A stretch of 64,000 nucleotides of DNA from Devosia sp. LC5 (GTDB lineage: Bacteria > Pseudomonadota > Alphaproteobacteria > Rhizobiales > Devosiaceae): assembly GCF_000735585.1 (NCBI RefSeq), contig NZ_JNNO01000023.1, forward strand, positions 124,001 to 188,000, written 5' to 3'. Position numbers and translations under genes: made by a program. Position 1 is the stretch's first letter. Every line of letters begins with the position of its first letter. Below are positions 9,369 through 19,063 of the stretch, in pieces. Below the pieces are notes generated by a model. It had not been told where the DNA came from. It saw only the letters and a list, made by a program, of their open reading frames with translations, and made no database searches.

Positions 9369-10220
9369 ATGACGTTTTACGACATTCTGTTCATTCCGAT
9401 AAATTGGCTCGGCGCCAATGCCCTGACCCTGTTGGCCATCCTCGCGGTGCTGGTGGCCGGCTGGTATCTGTCGCGGCTGGCCGCCAATGCGATTAAAACC
9501 TATCTGCCGCGCGCATATGGCGTGGACAAGAATTTCGCCCCGTTGCTGTCGCAGGTCGCCCGCTACGGCATTCTGATCTTTGCGGTGGTCACCGCGCTCA
9601 ACCTGCTGGGCGTGGCCAATAGCTCGATCATCACCGTGCTGGGCGCGGCGGGCTTGGCGGTCGCCCTGGCGCTGCAGGGCACGCTGGCCAATATCGCGGC
9701 GGGCATCATGCTGATCGTGCTGCGGCCCATCGCCATCGGCGAATTCATCCAGGGCGATGGCGTGGCGGGCGTCGTGGTGGAAATCGGGCTGTTCGGCACA
9801 AGGCTCCGCTCATCGAGCGGGCTTTACATCTTCACGCCCAACCAGAAGCTGTGGTCCTCGGCCATCACCAATCACAGCCGCGAGCCCAATAGGCGGCTCG
9901 ACGTCAATGTGAGCGTGCCCGACAGCGTGGATATCGGCCACTCGCGCCGCCTGCTGTTGCGCATCGCTGGTGCCGACAAGCGCGTATTGGTGAACCCGGC
10001 CCCGCTGGTGCATGTGGAGAGCTTTTCCGGCACCGCGGTCAATCTGCAACTGCGCGCCTGGGTGGCGACACCGGATTATCTGCCCACGCTTTACGCGCTG
10101 ACCGAGGAAGCAAAACTGGCGCTGAACCGGGAATTGATCAGGAAGGAAGGCGAGACGGGTGGGATTACGGTGGCCCCTGATCCGGCCAATCCAAGCCCCG
10201 AAACCCAATCTGGAAGCTGA
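9369..10220 (+). CDS. Small-conductance mechanosensitive channel (MscS family)
   Basis: A 283-residue protein with three hydrophobic segments in the first 115 residues followed by a soluble beta domain, the minimal MscS architecture. TM3 holds the Ala/Gly-rich pore helix (about 95-118, GAAGLAVALALQGTLANIAAG), and IGEFIQGDGVAGVVVEIGLFGT is the start of the beta domain. It opens under membrane tension to release osmolytes after hypo-osmotic shock. I chose the ATG at 9369 because the hydrophobic part begins there; the frame is open 17 codons further upstream. The C-terminus after residue 260 is polar and probably disordered. Confidence 0.85.
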   Translation: MTFYDILFIPINWLGANALTLLAILAVLVAGWYLSRLAANAIKTYLPRAYGVDKNFAPLLSQVARYGILIFAVVTALNLLGVANSSIITVLGAAGLAVALALQGTLANIAAGIMLIVLRPIAIGEFIQGDGVAGVVVEIGLFGTRLRSSSGLYIFTPNQKLWSSAITNHSREPNRRLDVNVSVPDSVDIGHSRRLLLRIAGADKRVLVNPAPLVHVESFSGTAVNLQLRAWVATPDYLPTLYALTEEAKLALNRELIRKEGETGGITVAPDPANPSPETQSGS

Positions 10221-10263
10221 CGGGGCCGGCGGCTTCTGCCGCCAGCCTCCGTGATAGCGATCG

Positions 10264-10470
10264 TCAGTGCTGGGCAGCCTGACGCTGCCGGAAGCTCGCA
10301 AAGTCCAGCACGTTATCGGCACGCTCGGGCGTCTCGGGACGGAATTCATCCATCAGACCGATCGTCCGCTCGATGATGTGGCGGAGCTGTCGCGAGCGAT
10401 GGTCTGCCCCCTGCAGAATCGTCGCGGCACGCTGAAGGTGGTCCTTTGCAAGAACGTAGGTTGGCGGCAT
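10264..10470 (-). CDS. Conserved-looking 68-residue hypothetical protein
   Basis: A small, charged, mainly helical soluble protein that I do not recognise. AAGGAG lies seven bases before the ATG at 10468-10470, and codon choice matches neighbouring genes, which support a real gene. It has no signal peptide, membrane segment or cysteine, and ends in a Gln/Ala-rich tail. It faces the MscS gene tail to tail. The 246 bases upstream, shared with the divergent aminotransferase gene, hold TCAGTTT/AAACTGA arms at about 10488-10518 but no operator I can name. Confidence 0.6.
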   Translation of the reverse strand: MPPTYVLAKDHLQRAATILQGADHRSRQLRHIIERTIGLMDEFRPETPERADNVLDFASFRQRQAAQH

Positions 10471-10716
10471 GCGGTGCTCCTTGAAAGAATCAGTTTGGTC
10501 GAAGCGTCAGAAAACTGACACAGGCCGGAAAGTGGACCTGCATGCCTTCCCATATATTGCCGGAAAACTTCGCATTTGAAGCAAATGCCATCCTTGGAAA
10601 AGCTACCAAGAGATCCTGATTTTACCGGCACTTATCGGATGCAAGCAACTTAATCGCTGTGCACAACCGCTCGTTTTCCACCCCGCCCTGTCGCCTCCGC
10701 CAATGCAGGTTATAGG

Positions 10717-11853
10717 ATGAAGGCGCCATTTCGAACCCGGATCCCGCCCGTGCCGCGTCCCAGCCTTGCCCCCATCGCCGCCGACCTGCCCGAAACGGTG
10801 CCGTTTACCGGCCCCGAAACCATCGTGCGGCGCAGTGGCATCAAGCTTAAGGCTCGAATCGGCGCCAATGAAAACCCGTTCGGCCCGGCCCCATCCGTTG
10901 TCGCTGCGATGACCGCGGCGGCGCGGGAGAGCTGGCATTATGGCGATCCCGAGAACCACGACCTGCGCGAGGCCATCGCCGCCCATCTGGGCATTGCCCC
11001 CGCCAATGTCATGCCGGGCGAAGGCGTTGACGCGATTCTGGGCATGGCGGTGCGTCTGTTCGCAGCGCCCGGCTCGACGGTGGTGACATCCTTGGGCGGC
11101 TACCCGACCTTCAACTATCACATCGCTGGCTATGGCGCGGTGATGCACACCGTGCCCTATATCGAAGACCGGGAAGACATCGACGCCCTGGCCCGGGCCG
11201 CGCGCGAAACCGGTGCAGCCATGGTGTATCTGGCCAATCCGGACAATCCGATGGGCACCTGGTGGGACGCCGCCTCGGTCGAGCGCTTCATTGCGGCAGT
11301 GCCCGACACCACCATGATCGTGCTGGACGAAGCCTATGGCGAATTCGCCCCCGCCGGCACTCTCCCCGCCTTCGACCTCGGCCGCACCAACCTGCTACGC
11401 ATGCGCACCTTCTCCAAGGCCTATGGGCTGGCCGGCGCCCGCGTCGGCTATGTGCTGGGTGAGGCCGAAAATGTCTCGGCCTTCAACCGTATCCGCAATC
11501 ACTTCGGCATCAGCAATGTCGCCCAAGCCGCCGCCATCGCCGCCTTGGCCGATGGCGCCCACTTGGAAACCTCATTGGCGGCCGTGCGGGCTTCGCTGGA
11601 GCATACGGCTGCCATCGCCCGCCGCCATGGCCTGACGCCACTGCCAACAGCCACAAACTTCCTCGCCATTGATTGCGGCCGCGACGGCGCCTATGCGCAG
11701 GCGATTCTCGACGGCCTGGCCCAACGCGGCGTGTTCGTGCGCATGCCGGTCGTGGCGGGCCTGAATCGCTGCATCCGCATTAGTGCGGGGACAGAGGCAG
11801 ATCGCGCGTTGCTGGATCAGGCACTGGGTGAGGTGGTCGCCGAACTCAGGTGA
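10717..11853 (+). CDS. Histidinol-phosphate aminotransferase-like PLP enzyme
   Basis: A 378-residue class I/II fold-type I aminotransferase. HisC-like landmarks: ANENPFGP (50-57), NPDNPMGT (174-181), DEAYGEF (204-210) and the PLP Schiff-base Lys234 in RTFSKAYGLAGARVGY. The substrate could be histidinol phosphate or an aromatic/phosphonate analogue: no other his gene is nearby and the N-terminal extension (PPVPRPSLAPI) is typical of the stand-alone HisC2 or aromatic aminotransferase subgroup. I therefore give no gene symbol. A large palindrome follows 27 bases after the stop. Confidence 0.75.
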   Translation: MKAPFRTRIPPVPRPSLAPIAADLPETVPFTGPETIVRRSGIKLKARIGANENPFGPAPSVVAAMTAAARESWHYGDPENHDLREAIAAHLGIAPANVMPGEGVDAILGMAVRLFAAPGSTVVTSLGGYPTFNYHIAGYGAVMHTVPYIEDREDIDALARAARETGAAMVYLANPDNPMGTWWDAASVERFIAAVPDTTMIVLDEAYGEFAPAGTLPAFDLGRTNLLRMRTFSKAYGLAGARVGYVLGEAENVSAFNRIRNHFGISNVAQAAAIAALADGAHLETSLAAVRASLEHTAAIARRHGLTPLPTATNFLAIDCGRDGAYAQAILDGLAQRGVFVRMPVVAGLNRCIRISAGTEADRALLDQALGEVVAELR

Positions 11854-11880
11854 GGAAGCCCCTTAAAACCACGATGTCAT

Positions 11881-11985
11881 CCCACCCACCGCGTCTCCCT
11901 CGGGCTCGACCCGAGGGCCGCCATCAACACGGCACAAGCGGCGAGTGGCCCTCGGGTCAAGCCCGAGGGAGACGCGGTGGGTGGG
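11881..11985. repeat. Intergenic palindrome with 39-bp arms
   Basis: Arms 11881-11919 and 11947-11985 are inverted copies matching at 38 of 39 positions around a 27-base centre. Each arm itself contains a smaller palindrome (CTCGGG...CCCGAG), so the unit can fold as one long hairpin or two short ones. The CCTCGGGCTTGACCCGAGG core is a common intergenic repeat type in this bacterial order. It sits between convergent genes and could also act as a transcription end. Confidence 0.85.
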
Positions 11986-12017
11986 GAGGTTTGGTGCGCC
12001 TCCAGGGCAGCCTCTAC

Positions 12018-12467
12018 CTAGATCATCTTCCGCATCTGGATGCAGTCACCAGAAATCCCGGCCAGTTCCTCGGCATCCCATACGTGCCGATGCCACCCGG
12101 TCTTTTCGTAATAGCCCACCGCAGTCGGCGCAGCGTTGACGAATAGTATGCTGGTACCGAAATCCCGGGCCCGCTGCTCCACCATTTGAGACAGCACCCT
12201 GCCGTGTCCCCGCCCCTGCTCGGCCGCGGCAATGGCCACGAGCCGGAAGATGGCCGTACCGTCCCCCCGCACGTCGAGACGCGTCGTGCCGAGCGGCACG
12301 CCGTCACGCTTGAGCAGATAATGGTACATATTGGGCTCGCGCTCGCCCGGATAATTCTCGTCGTAGACGCCAAACCGCCCCTTGGCCTCGAACAATTCCT
12401 GCCGGCGGATGGCGTGATAGGCCACCCAATCGGCAGGATCGTTCACCTCGATCAGCTCATATCCCAT
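12018..12467 (-). CDS. GNAT family N-acetyltransferase
   Basis: A 149-residue GNAT protein. The acetyl-CoA pyrophosphate loop is clear in RLVAIAAAEQGRGHGRVL (about 75-92; Q/R-x-x-G-x-G/A type), followed by the C-terminal AVGYYEKTGWHR strand typical of the family. It transfers an acetyl group to an amine; the acceptor is unknown. It lies downstream of leuA on the same strand, 53 bases after... in transcription order leuA comes from the right and ends at 12521 in convergent-free, co-directional arrangement, so readthrough is possible. Confidence 0.8.
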   Translation of the reverse strand: MGYELIEVNDPADWVAYHAIRRQELFEAKGRFGVYDENYPGEREPNMYHYLLKRDGVPLGTTRLDVRGDGTAIFRLVAIAAAEQGRGHGRVLSQMVEQRARDFGTSILFVNAAPTAVGYYEKTGWHRHVWDAEELAGISGDCIQMRKMI

Positions 12468-12520
12468 TGCTTCCTCCCTGCCCCGGCCACGATGGGTCGG
12501 GGCACGGGGAAACTCTAAAT

Positions 12521-14083
12521 CTATCCAGCCATTGCGCCTTGGGCGGACGCGCCGCGTTCGATCAGCAGGCGGTTATAGGCGTTGAGATAGGCGCGAGCCG
12601 AGGCGACCAGCGTATCGGGTTCGGCGGCATTGCCGGAAACGAGACGCCCGTTCAGCTCCAGCCGCACATGGGCCGATGCCTGCGCATCGGTACCGCCGGT
12701 GACGCCGTCGATGGCGTAGAGCACCAGATGGGGTTGTTTTCCCACGGCCAGTTTGATGGCGTTGAAAATGGCGTCCACCGAGCCGGTGCCTTCAAAGCTG
12801 ACCGAGGTTTCCTCGCCATCGATCGAGAGCGTCAGATCGCATTTGTGCACGCCGCCGGTCTTGGAAATCACCTGCATGTCGACCAGCTTGATCCGATCGC
12901 CCACCGAGCCGACTTCGTCATCGACCAGAGCGACGATATCGGCGTCATAGACATGCTTTTTGCGGTCGGCCAGATCCTTGAAGCGCTGGAAGGCTTCCTG
13001 GAAAGCATTGTCGCCCAGCTCATAGCCCAGCTCGCGCAGCTTGTCCTTGAAGGCAGCGCGGCCCGAATGCTTGCCCATCACCAAGGTGGTTTCCTTGATG
13101 CCGACGCTGGCCGGCGTCATGATTTCATAGGTCTCGGCATTCTTGAGCATGCCATCCTGATGGATGCCGCTCTCATGGGCGAAGGCATTCTTGCCCACGA
13201 TGGCCTTGTTGTACTGCACCGGGAAATTGGCCGCTGCTGACACGATGCGGCTGGCGCGGGCCAGATGGGTGGTCTCGATCTCGGTGTGATAGGGCATGAC
13301 ATCGGCGCGAGTACGCAGCGCCATGACGATTTCCTCGAGCGCGGCATTGCCGGCGCGTTCGCCCAACCCGTTGATGGTGCACTCCACCTGCCGGGCGCCA
13401 CCGCGCACCGCAGCCAGCGAATTGGCTACGGCCAGGCCCAGGTCATTGTGGCAATGAGCCGAGAAGATCGCCTTGTCGGCGCCTGGCACTTGCGTGATGA
13501 TGTCCCGGAACATCTTTTCATGCTCGTCGGGCACCGCATAGCCCACCGTATCGGGCAGGTTGATCGTGGTCGCGCCGGCCTTGATGGCAGTCTCGACGCA
13601 ACGCTTCAAAAATTCCAGCGGCGTGCGGGTCGCGTCCATGGCCGACCATTCGACATCGTCGATCAGGTTACGCGCCTGAGCGACGGTGCGCGCGATGATC
13701 TCGATCACCTCGTCCTCGGTCTTCTTCATCTGGTGGGCCAGATGAATGGGCGAGGTGGACACGAATGTATGGATACGACCCTTCTGGGCGTGGCGCACGG
13801 CTTCACCAGCGCGATCGATATCGGCAGTAATGGCACGGGCGAGGCCCGCAACGGTGGCGCGCTTGACCTGCTTGGCGACGGCGACGACGGCCTCGAAGTC
13901 GCCATTGGAAGCGATGGGGAAGCCGGCTTCGATAATGTCGACGCCCATGTCGTCAAGGGCTTCGGCAACCTGCAGCTTTTCTTCGAGCGTCATGGTGGCG
14001 CCGGGCGATTGCTCGCCGTCGCGCAAAGTGGTGTCGAAAATGAAGACGCGGTCTTTATTGCTGTCGGTCGTGGGGGCGGTCAT
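12521..14083 (-). CDS. leuA: 2-isopropylmalate synthase
   Basis: A 520-residue LeuA of the standard two-part layout: N-terminal HMGL-like TIM barrel with [13 protein letters not shown] near residue 15 and [15 protein letters not shown] carrying the metal-binding His-x-His, then the C-terminal LeuA dimer domain that senses leucine. It condenses acetyl-CoA with 2-oxoisovalerate, the first committed step of leucine synthesis in the cytoplasm. AGGA stands nine bases before the ATG at 14081-14083. A Leu-rich small ORF and hairpins occupy the 235-base leader, suggesting amino-acid-dependent control in addition to feedback inhibition. Confidence 0.95.
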   Translation of the reverse strand: MTAPTTDSNKDRVFIFDTTLRDGEQSPGATMTLEEKLQVAEALDDMGVDIIEAGFPIASNGDFEAVVAVAKQVKRATVAGLARAITADIDRAGEAVRHAQKGRIHTFVSTSPIHLAHQMKKTEDEVIEIIARTVAQARNLIDDVEWSAMDATRTPLEFLKRCVETAIKAGATTINLPDTVGYAVPDEHEKMFRDIITQVPGADKAIFSAHCHNDLGLAVANSLAAVRGGARQVECTINGLGERAGNAALEEIVMALRTRADVMPYHTEIETTHLARASRIVSAAANFPVQYNKAIVGKNAFAHESGIHQDGMLKNAETYEIMTPASVGIKETTLVMGKHSGRAAFKDKLRELGYELGDNAFQEAFQRFKDLADRKKHVYDADIVALVDDEVGSVGDRIKLVDMQVISKTGGVHKCDLTLSIDGEETSVSFEGTGSVDAIFNAIKLAVGKQPHLVLYAIDGVTGGTDAQASAHVRLELNGRLVSGNAAEPDTLVASARAYLNAYNRLLIERGASAQGAMAG

Positions 14084-14102
14084 TGCTCGTTTTCCTATCG
14101 GC

Positions 14103-14202
14103 GGCCCAGAGTCGTGGCTCTGCAGGCCGGACATTTACTGTTCGGCTGATGGCGTTATCCCCTGACGACCCGCTCGGTAACCGAGCTGCCGGTGATCAGG
14201 GG
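14103..14202 (-). promoter_or_regulatory. leuA leader hairpins
   Basis: Two hairpins stand between the upstream ORF and leuA on the minus strand. The first (14159-14202) has an outer CCCCTGA/TCAGGGG stem that includes the small ORF's stop codon, and an inner CTCGGT/ACCGAG stem. The second (14103-14128) has GGCC/GGCC and CAGAG/CTCTG stems and ends about 20 bases before the start codon. Neither is followed by a U-tract, so translational control or a ribosome-stalling readout is more likely than simple termination. Confidence 0.5.
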
Positions 14203-14318
14203 CTGATAAGAAGGAGGAGTGCAGCAGGCAGCAAGAGCATGCCAGCAGCAATCATCAGGACGCGGGCGCGCTCCTGGCGTTGTGCGATGGCTATGGCAAT
14301 TGCGCGCTTGCGCTGCAT
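14196..14318 (-). CDS. Leu-rich 40-residue upstream ORF, putative leuA leader peptide
   Basis: The peptide starts MQRKRAIAIAIAQRQERARV and its second half is hydrophobic with eight Leu codons, including a run of four Leu followed by Ile, just before the stop. GGAA lies eight bases before the ATG. It is the first ORF after the likely promoter and ends 112 bases before leuA. Leucine-rich leader peptides before leuA are known in proteobacterial attenuation. This one is longer than a usual leader, and could instead be a true single-pass membrane microprotein. Confidence 0.55.
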   Translation of the reverse strand: MQRKRAIAIAIAQRQERARVLMIAAGMLLLPAALLLLISP

Positions 14319-14341
14319 GATCTCAGTTCCGATTTACAGCA

Positions 14342-14370
14342 AGAATGCGCGAAACCGGAAGAAGGTGCAA
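14342..14370 (-). promoter_or_regulatory. Candidate promoter of the leuA leader transcript
   Basis: On the minus strand TTGCAC (14370-14365), a 17-base spacer and CATTCT (14347-14342) precede the small ORF by 23 bases. Spacing is ideal; the -10 element is only partly canonical. Confidence 0.45.
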
Positions 14371-14414
14371 GCCCAACCTGCGGCAGAGGTTGATTTTTTG
14401 CTCTGCGACGGCGT

Positions 14415-14843
14415 CTAGTTGAACGCAAACACCGCCGAGAGGATCACCCCGGCCAGAGCCAGGCCGGCAACCTGCCCTGCCATGCGGGCCGTGCGCGCAG
14501 CTGCCACGTCACCGGCCCGCGCTTTCTTGAACTGGATGCCGCTGACCGTGACTGCGCCCAGCAATAGCAGCACAAGAGCCATTTTTACGCCAAACCAGAT
14601 CATGTACGGCGCCGAGAAGTCCCATTTGAGCCAGAACAGCACGATGCCTGTGACGATGAGTACGCCCAGCGCGCCGCGACCGGTTTTCGACAGGCGTCCG
14701 GCGATCTCGAACAGCGTTTCCCGTGTGGTGCCGTCGGCCGTTGCCAGCTTGCCGCCGATGATCGGCATTGCGACCGAACTGGCACCGCCGCCGACCAGCG
14801 CCAGCAAATGCACCCAGAACAACAAGTTTATCAGGATATCCAT
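14415..14843 (-). CDS. Four-helix integral membrane protein of unknown function
   Basis: A 142-residue protein with four hydrophobic segments at about 4-29, 58-74, 79-101 and 118-141. The first carries an early His (FWVHLLALVGGG) and the layout recalls CopD/DUF2269-like membrane proteins, but I see no firm motif. It is transcribed between PhzF and the leuA leader, with its own start following a 60-base gap. Function not assigned. Confidence 0.6.
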   Translation of the reverse strand: MDILINLLFWVHLLALVGGGASSVAMPIIGGKLATADGTTRETLFEIAGRLSKTGRGALGVLIVTGIVLFWLKWDFSAPYMIWFGVKMALVLLLLGAVTVSGIQFKKARAGDVAAARTARMAGQVAGLALAGVILSAVFAFN

Positions 14844-14902
14844 GCGCAGCCCTCAACGCTGTTGCCGTGATAACTTAGCAGCTATTCCGCCCGGATAAAG
14901 GC

Positions 14903-15805
14903 TCAGACCTCAAGATCAAGCACACCCTCGCCCACGATAATTGCATGCCCGCCAATGCCGCCATGCACCAGCGCCCCATTGTCCTTGCGCAACTGCAGGG
15001 TGATACGGCAGGGGCGGCCCATTTCGTGCCCCTGGCGCAGCACATAATCGGCTTGGCCCGAGGCGAAGTCGGCTTGTTCAGACAGCAGGCCGAGCAATGA
15101 CGCGGCGGCCGAGCCGGTGCCGGGGTCCTCGCCCAGACCCATACCAGGCGCAAACATGCGCGCAGCAAAATCATTGTCTGCTTCTTCGGGTGTCTGGGTA
15201 AAGACATAGACCGATTGCCGCCCATGCGAAAAAGCCAGCGGCCAGAGCTGCATATTGCACTGGATAGTGCGCAACACATCCGCGTTGCGGACCGGAACGA
15301 GATGAAAATCCACCCCGGCCGAATAGAGGCCCGGCTGATAAAGATCGCAGCCGATATCCTCGGCATCGATGCCCAAAGCCTGCGCCATGCTCGGCTTGTC
15401 ATCGAGCGGGGCAATCCGCGACGGCAATCGCGGCAGGGCAAAGCGGGCCTCGCCCGAACGCTTGTCTGACTTTTCAAACAGGGCGGTGATCAGCCCCACC
15501 TGCTCTTCCAGCCGGACAGCGCTGACCTTGTTCTGCAGGCCCAACACAACCGACGCGCCCACTGTGGGGTGGCCGGCAAAAGGCAATTCGACCGCCGGGG
15601 TAAAAATGCGAACGGCGGCGGTGTTCCGCTCGGCATGCGGCTTGAGGATGAAGATCGTCTCGCTGAGGTTGAATTCCCGGGCAATGGCCTGCATCTCGCC
15701 ATCAAGCAGGCCATCGGCCTTGAGCACCACGGCCAGCGGGTTGCCCTTGAGGGGCTCACGCGTAAAGACGTCGAGCAGCAAATAATTGAGTTTCAATCGA
15801 AGCAC
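14903..15805 (-). CDS. PhzF family isomerase/epimerase-like protein
   Basis: A 300-residue protein with the two-lobed PhzF fold, related to diaminopimelate epimerase. The N-terminal signature DVFTREPLKGNPLAVVL and the catalytic Glu49 in NLSETIFI are present, as are FAGHPTVGAS and a C-terminal PGTGSAAASLLGLL phosphate-binding-like loop. Only a few members make phenazine; most have unknown substrates, and no phenazine gene is near. The frame starts with GTG at 15803-15805; an in-frame TTG three codons on is better spaced from GGGGGTG and may be the true start. Confidence 0.85.
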   Translation of the reverse strand: MLRLKLNYLLLDVFTREPLKGNPLAVVLKADGLLDGEMQAIAREFNLSETIFILKPHAERNTAAVRIFTPAVELPFAGHPTVGASVVLGLQNKVSAVRLEEQVGLITALFEKSDKRSGEARFALPRLPSRIAPLDDKPSMAQALGIDAEDIGCDLYQPGLYSAGVDFHLVPVRNADVLRTIQCNMQLWPLAFSHGRQSVYVFTQTPEEADNDFAARMFAPGMGLGEDPGTGSAAASLLGLLSEQADFASGQADYVLRQGHEMGRPCRITLQLRKDNGALVHGGIGGHAIIVGEGVLDLEV

Positions 15806-15876
15806 CCCCGCAGCAATAGCGTGGCTATTCGCGGGAAAGCCACACCACAGTCAAGTGTATCGGCGACAAAAACGCC

Positions 15877-16377
15877 TTATTGCTTGGGCAAGGCGAAGAT
15901 TTTCTTATCCAGTCGCAGATGATCGCAGAGCGCATCGACCGCCACGCCATGGTCCTCGCGGCCAGGCAGGCCCGAAATGGTGAGCGCCCCGACAATACCG
16001 GCGCCGGTCACGCGGATCGGAAAACCACCGCCCGCAATAACATAATCGGCCGGATCGGCGCCCGCTTGCGGCGGAAACGGCACCTCGCCCCGCTCCAGCA
16101 CCAGCCGATAGCTGGCCCGCTGGAAACGGCGCACCGAATTGATCTTGCGCCGCACCCATTCGGCATTGTCGAAACTGGTGCCGGCCGTGGCCGCAAAGAA
16201 CAATTGCCGGTCCCAGGTGCGGATATCGACCACCAGGCTGAGATTTTCGGCCAAGGCACGAGCGCGGACAACCGAGCCAATTTTGTAAGCTACGGCTTCG
16301 TCGAATACCGGCAAGACCAGGTCCTGCTCCTGGCGCTTCACGCGGGCGATATCGTCTTCAGCAGTCATGTCACTCAA
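15877..16377 (-). CDS. UPF0303 / GlcG-HbpS-like heme-degrading domain protein
   Basis: A 166-residue protein of the UPF0303 family within the GlcG/HbpS fold. Recognisable are the DIRTWDRQLFFAATAGTSFDN stretch in two blocks, WVRRKINSVRRF, and the C-terminal GGFPIR / GALTISGLPGREDHG segment shared with HbpS-like proteins. The biochemical role is unclear; relatives bind or break down heme or act as chaperone-like accessory proteins. Its start overlaps the stop of the GFA gene by four bases, so the two are cotranscribed. Confidence 0.8.
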   Translation of the reverse strand: MSDMTAEDDIARVKRQEQDLVLPVFDEAVAYKIGSVVRARALAENLSLVVDIRTWDRQLFFAATAGTSFDNAEWVRRKINSVRRFQRASYRLVLERGEVPFPPQAGADPADYVIAGGGFPIRVTGAGIVGALTISGLPGREDHGVAVDALCDHLRLDKKIFALPKQ

Positions 16378-16838
16378 TCCTGATGCGAGCGGGTCCAGGC
16401 GTCGTAAAGCGGGGTCCGGTCAACGGCGCCCTTGGCGAAATTGACTTGGGCCGGATCGATCCCGACCCACGCGGCCTTGCTGTCGGTCCAGATATTGCCG
16501 ACCGGCGCCGCCCAATCCATATCGTCGAGCGTGCCGGCGCGCACCACCTTGATGCGCCCCGCCGGCGGGTCGTTCCAAAGCCAATTGTGGCAATGGGCGC
16601 AGAAATTCATGACGATGACATTGCCACTGTCGGCCTTGCGATCATAGCGTTCCATCGTGCCGGAGAGCAGCTCGAAATCCTCGTCCCTGACGATCATCGA
16701 CATCGACCAGGCCGCGCCTGAAAAGCGCTGGCAATCCTTGCAGTGACAATTGTAAACCGCCAGCGGCGATGCCTTGAGCCGATAGCGCGCCGCGCCACAC
16801 ACGCACCCGCCTTCGACAGGAAATTCCGGCAGACTCAT
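16374..16838 (-). CDS. GFA/CENP-V domain zinc protein
   Basis: A 154-residue protein with the full zinc-cysteine pattern of the GFA (glutathione-dependent formaldehyde-activating) family: C12 and C14, C31-C33-C36, C80 and C83. The archetype, Gfa, was proposed to join glutathione and formaldehyde, but most members are of unknown activity. It is coupled by ATGA to the UPF0303 gene. The 126 bases between it and the ilvC stop contain the ilvC terminator. Confidence 0.85.
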   Translation of the reverse strand: MSLPEFPVEGGCVCGAARYRLKASPLAVYNCHCKDCQRFSGAAWSMSMIVRDEDFELLSGTMERYDRKADSGNVIVMNFCAHCHNWLWNDPPAGRIKVVRAGTLDDMDWAAPVGNIWTDSKAAWVGIDPAQVNFAKGAVDRTPLYDAWTRSHQD

Positions 16839-16929
16839 CGCGCCCTCCTGGCTCGAGATTTTACTAAGCCAGCGCAGGTTTTAGCCGAATTTTCGGATTC
16901 AAAGAAGCCGCGAAGATTTTCGTCTCCAG

Positions 16930-16957
16930 AAACGAAAACGGGGGCTTTCGCCCCCGC
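16930..16957 (-). terminator. Rho-independent terminator of ilvC
   Basis: On the minus strand CGGGGGC GAAA GCCCCCG forms a perfect 7-bp stem with a stable GAAA tetraloop, followed by TTTTCGTTT. It starts nine bases after the ilvC stop codon. Confidence 0.9.
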
Positions 16958-16964
16958 CATTGTC

Positions 16965-18645
<1,681 letters not shown>

Positions 18646-18694
18646 GGGGCAGTCCTCACATGGCGGGGCCGATATTCGGCCGATTTCGATCAGA

Positions 18695-18723
18695 GGCGTA
18701 CCGTACGGTACGGTTCGTTGCAA
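18695..18723 (-). promoter_or_regulatory. TetR-ilvC promoter with 16-bp perfect palindrome operator
   Basis: CGTACCGTACGGTACG at 18697-18712 is a perfect 16-bp palindrome. On the minus strand TTGCAA (18723-18718), a 17-base spacer and TACGCC (18700-18695) form a plausible promoter, so the palindrome covers the spacer and the -10 region about 50 bases before the TetR start. This is the usual position of a TetR autorepression site. Confidence 0.7.
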
Positions 18724-18780
18724 GCAGTTTGTTGCGAGCGTCACTCTGTCACCGGCTTCGCCCACAAAACGACGTCGGCC

Positions 18781-18822
18781 ATCCTTATGAAATCCTTATG
18801 CGACGGCAGCTCATTTCATATG
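18781..18822 (+). promoter_or_regulatory. kdp promoter region with tandem ATCCTTATG repeat
   Basis: ATCCTTATG occurs at 18781-18789 and again at 18792-18800, an 11-bp period that places both copies on one face of the helix, as for OmpR-family activators such as KdpE. A possible -10 (TTCATA or CATATG, 18815-18822) follows. No clear -35 is seen, consistent with activator dependence. Binding by KdpE is inference. Confidence 0.5.
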
Positions 18823-18874
18823 GAAACCTGACGGGGCATGGGCGCAATGAATGAGCCTCAACTGGAGGCTTGTC

Positions 18875-18958
18875 ATGCTCGACCTTGCATTTATCGCTCT
18901 TGGCGCAGGCACGTTGATCGCTCTGGCGATCTATGCCGCTGCGCTGCATCGCCTGTGA
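18875..18958 (+). CDS. 27-residue membrane microprotein preceding kdpF
   Basis: The ORF starts MLDLAFIALGAGTLIALAIY and continues as a single hydrophobic helix ending in His-Arg-Leu. GGAGG lies eight bases before its ATG. It ends eight bases before kdpF and is clearly the first gene of the kdp operon here. Size and character resemble KdpF, a small peptide that stabilises the KdpABC complex, so a second accessory peptide is plausible. I know of no assigned function. Confidence 0.65.
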   Translation: MLDLAFIALGAGTLIALAIYAAALHRL

Positions 18959-18966
18959 GCGGCGCC

Positions 18967-19047
18967 ATGCTCATCATCGCTTTCCTCGTTGCGCTGGCGC
19001 TGGCCGTTTACCTCGTGGTGACGCTGCTCGCCCCTGAGCGCTTCTGA
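18967..19047 (+). CDS. kdpF: K(+)-transporting ATPase subunit F
   Basis: A 26-residue single-helix peptide starting [20 protein letters not shown] and ending with the APERF sequence characteristic of KdpF. In other bacteria it lies in the membrane against KdpA and stabilises the complex. It is too short for ordinary gene callers. It lies 16 bases before kdpA and eight after the upstream microprotein. Confidence 0.88.
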   Translation: MLIIAFLVALALAVYLVVTLLAPERF

Positions 19048-19063
19048 TCCTTCGGAGCCAAAC

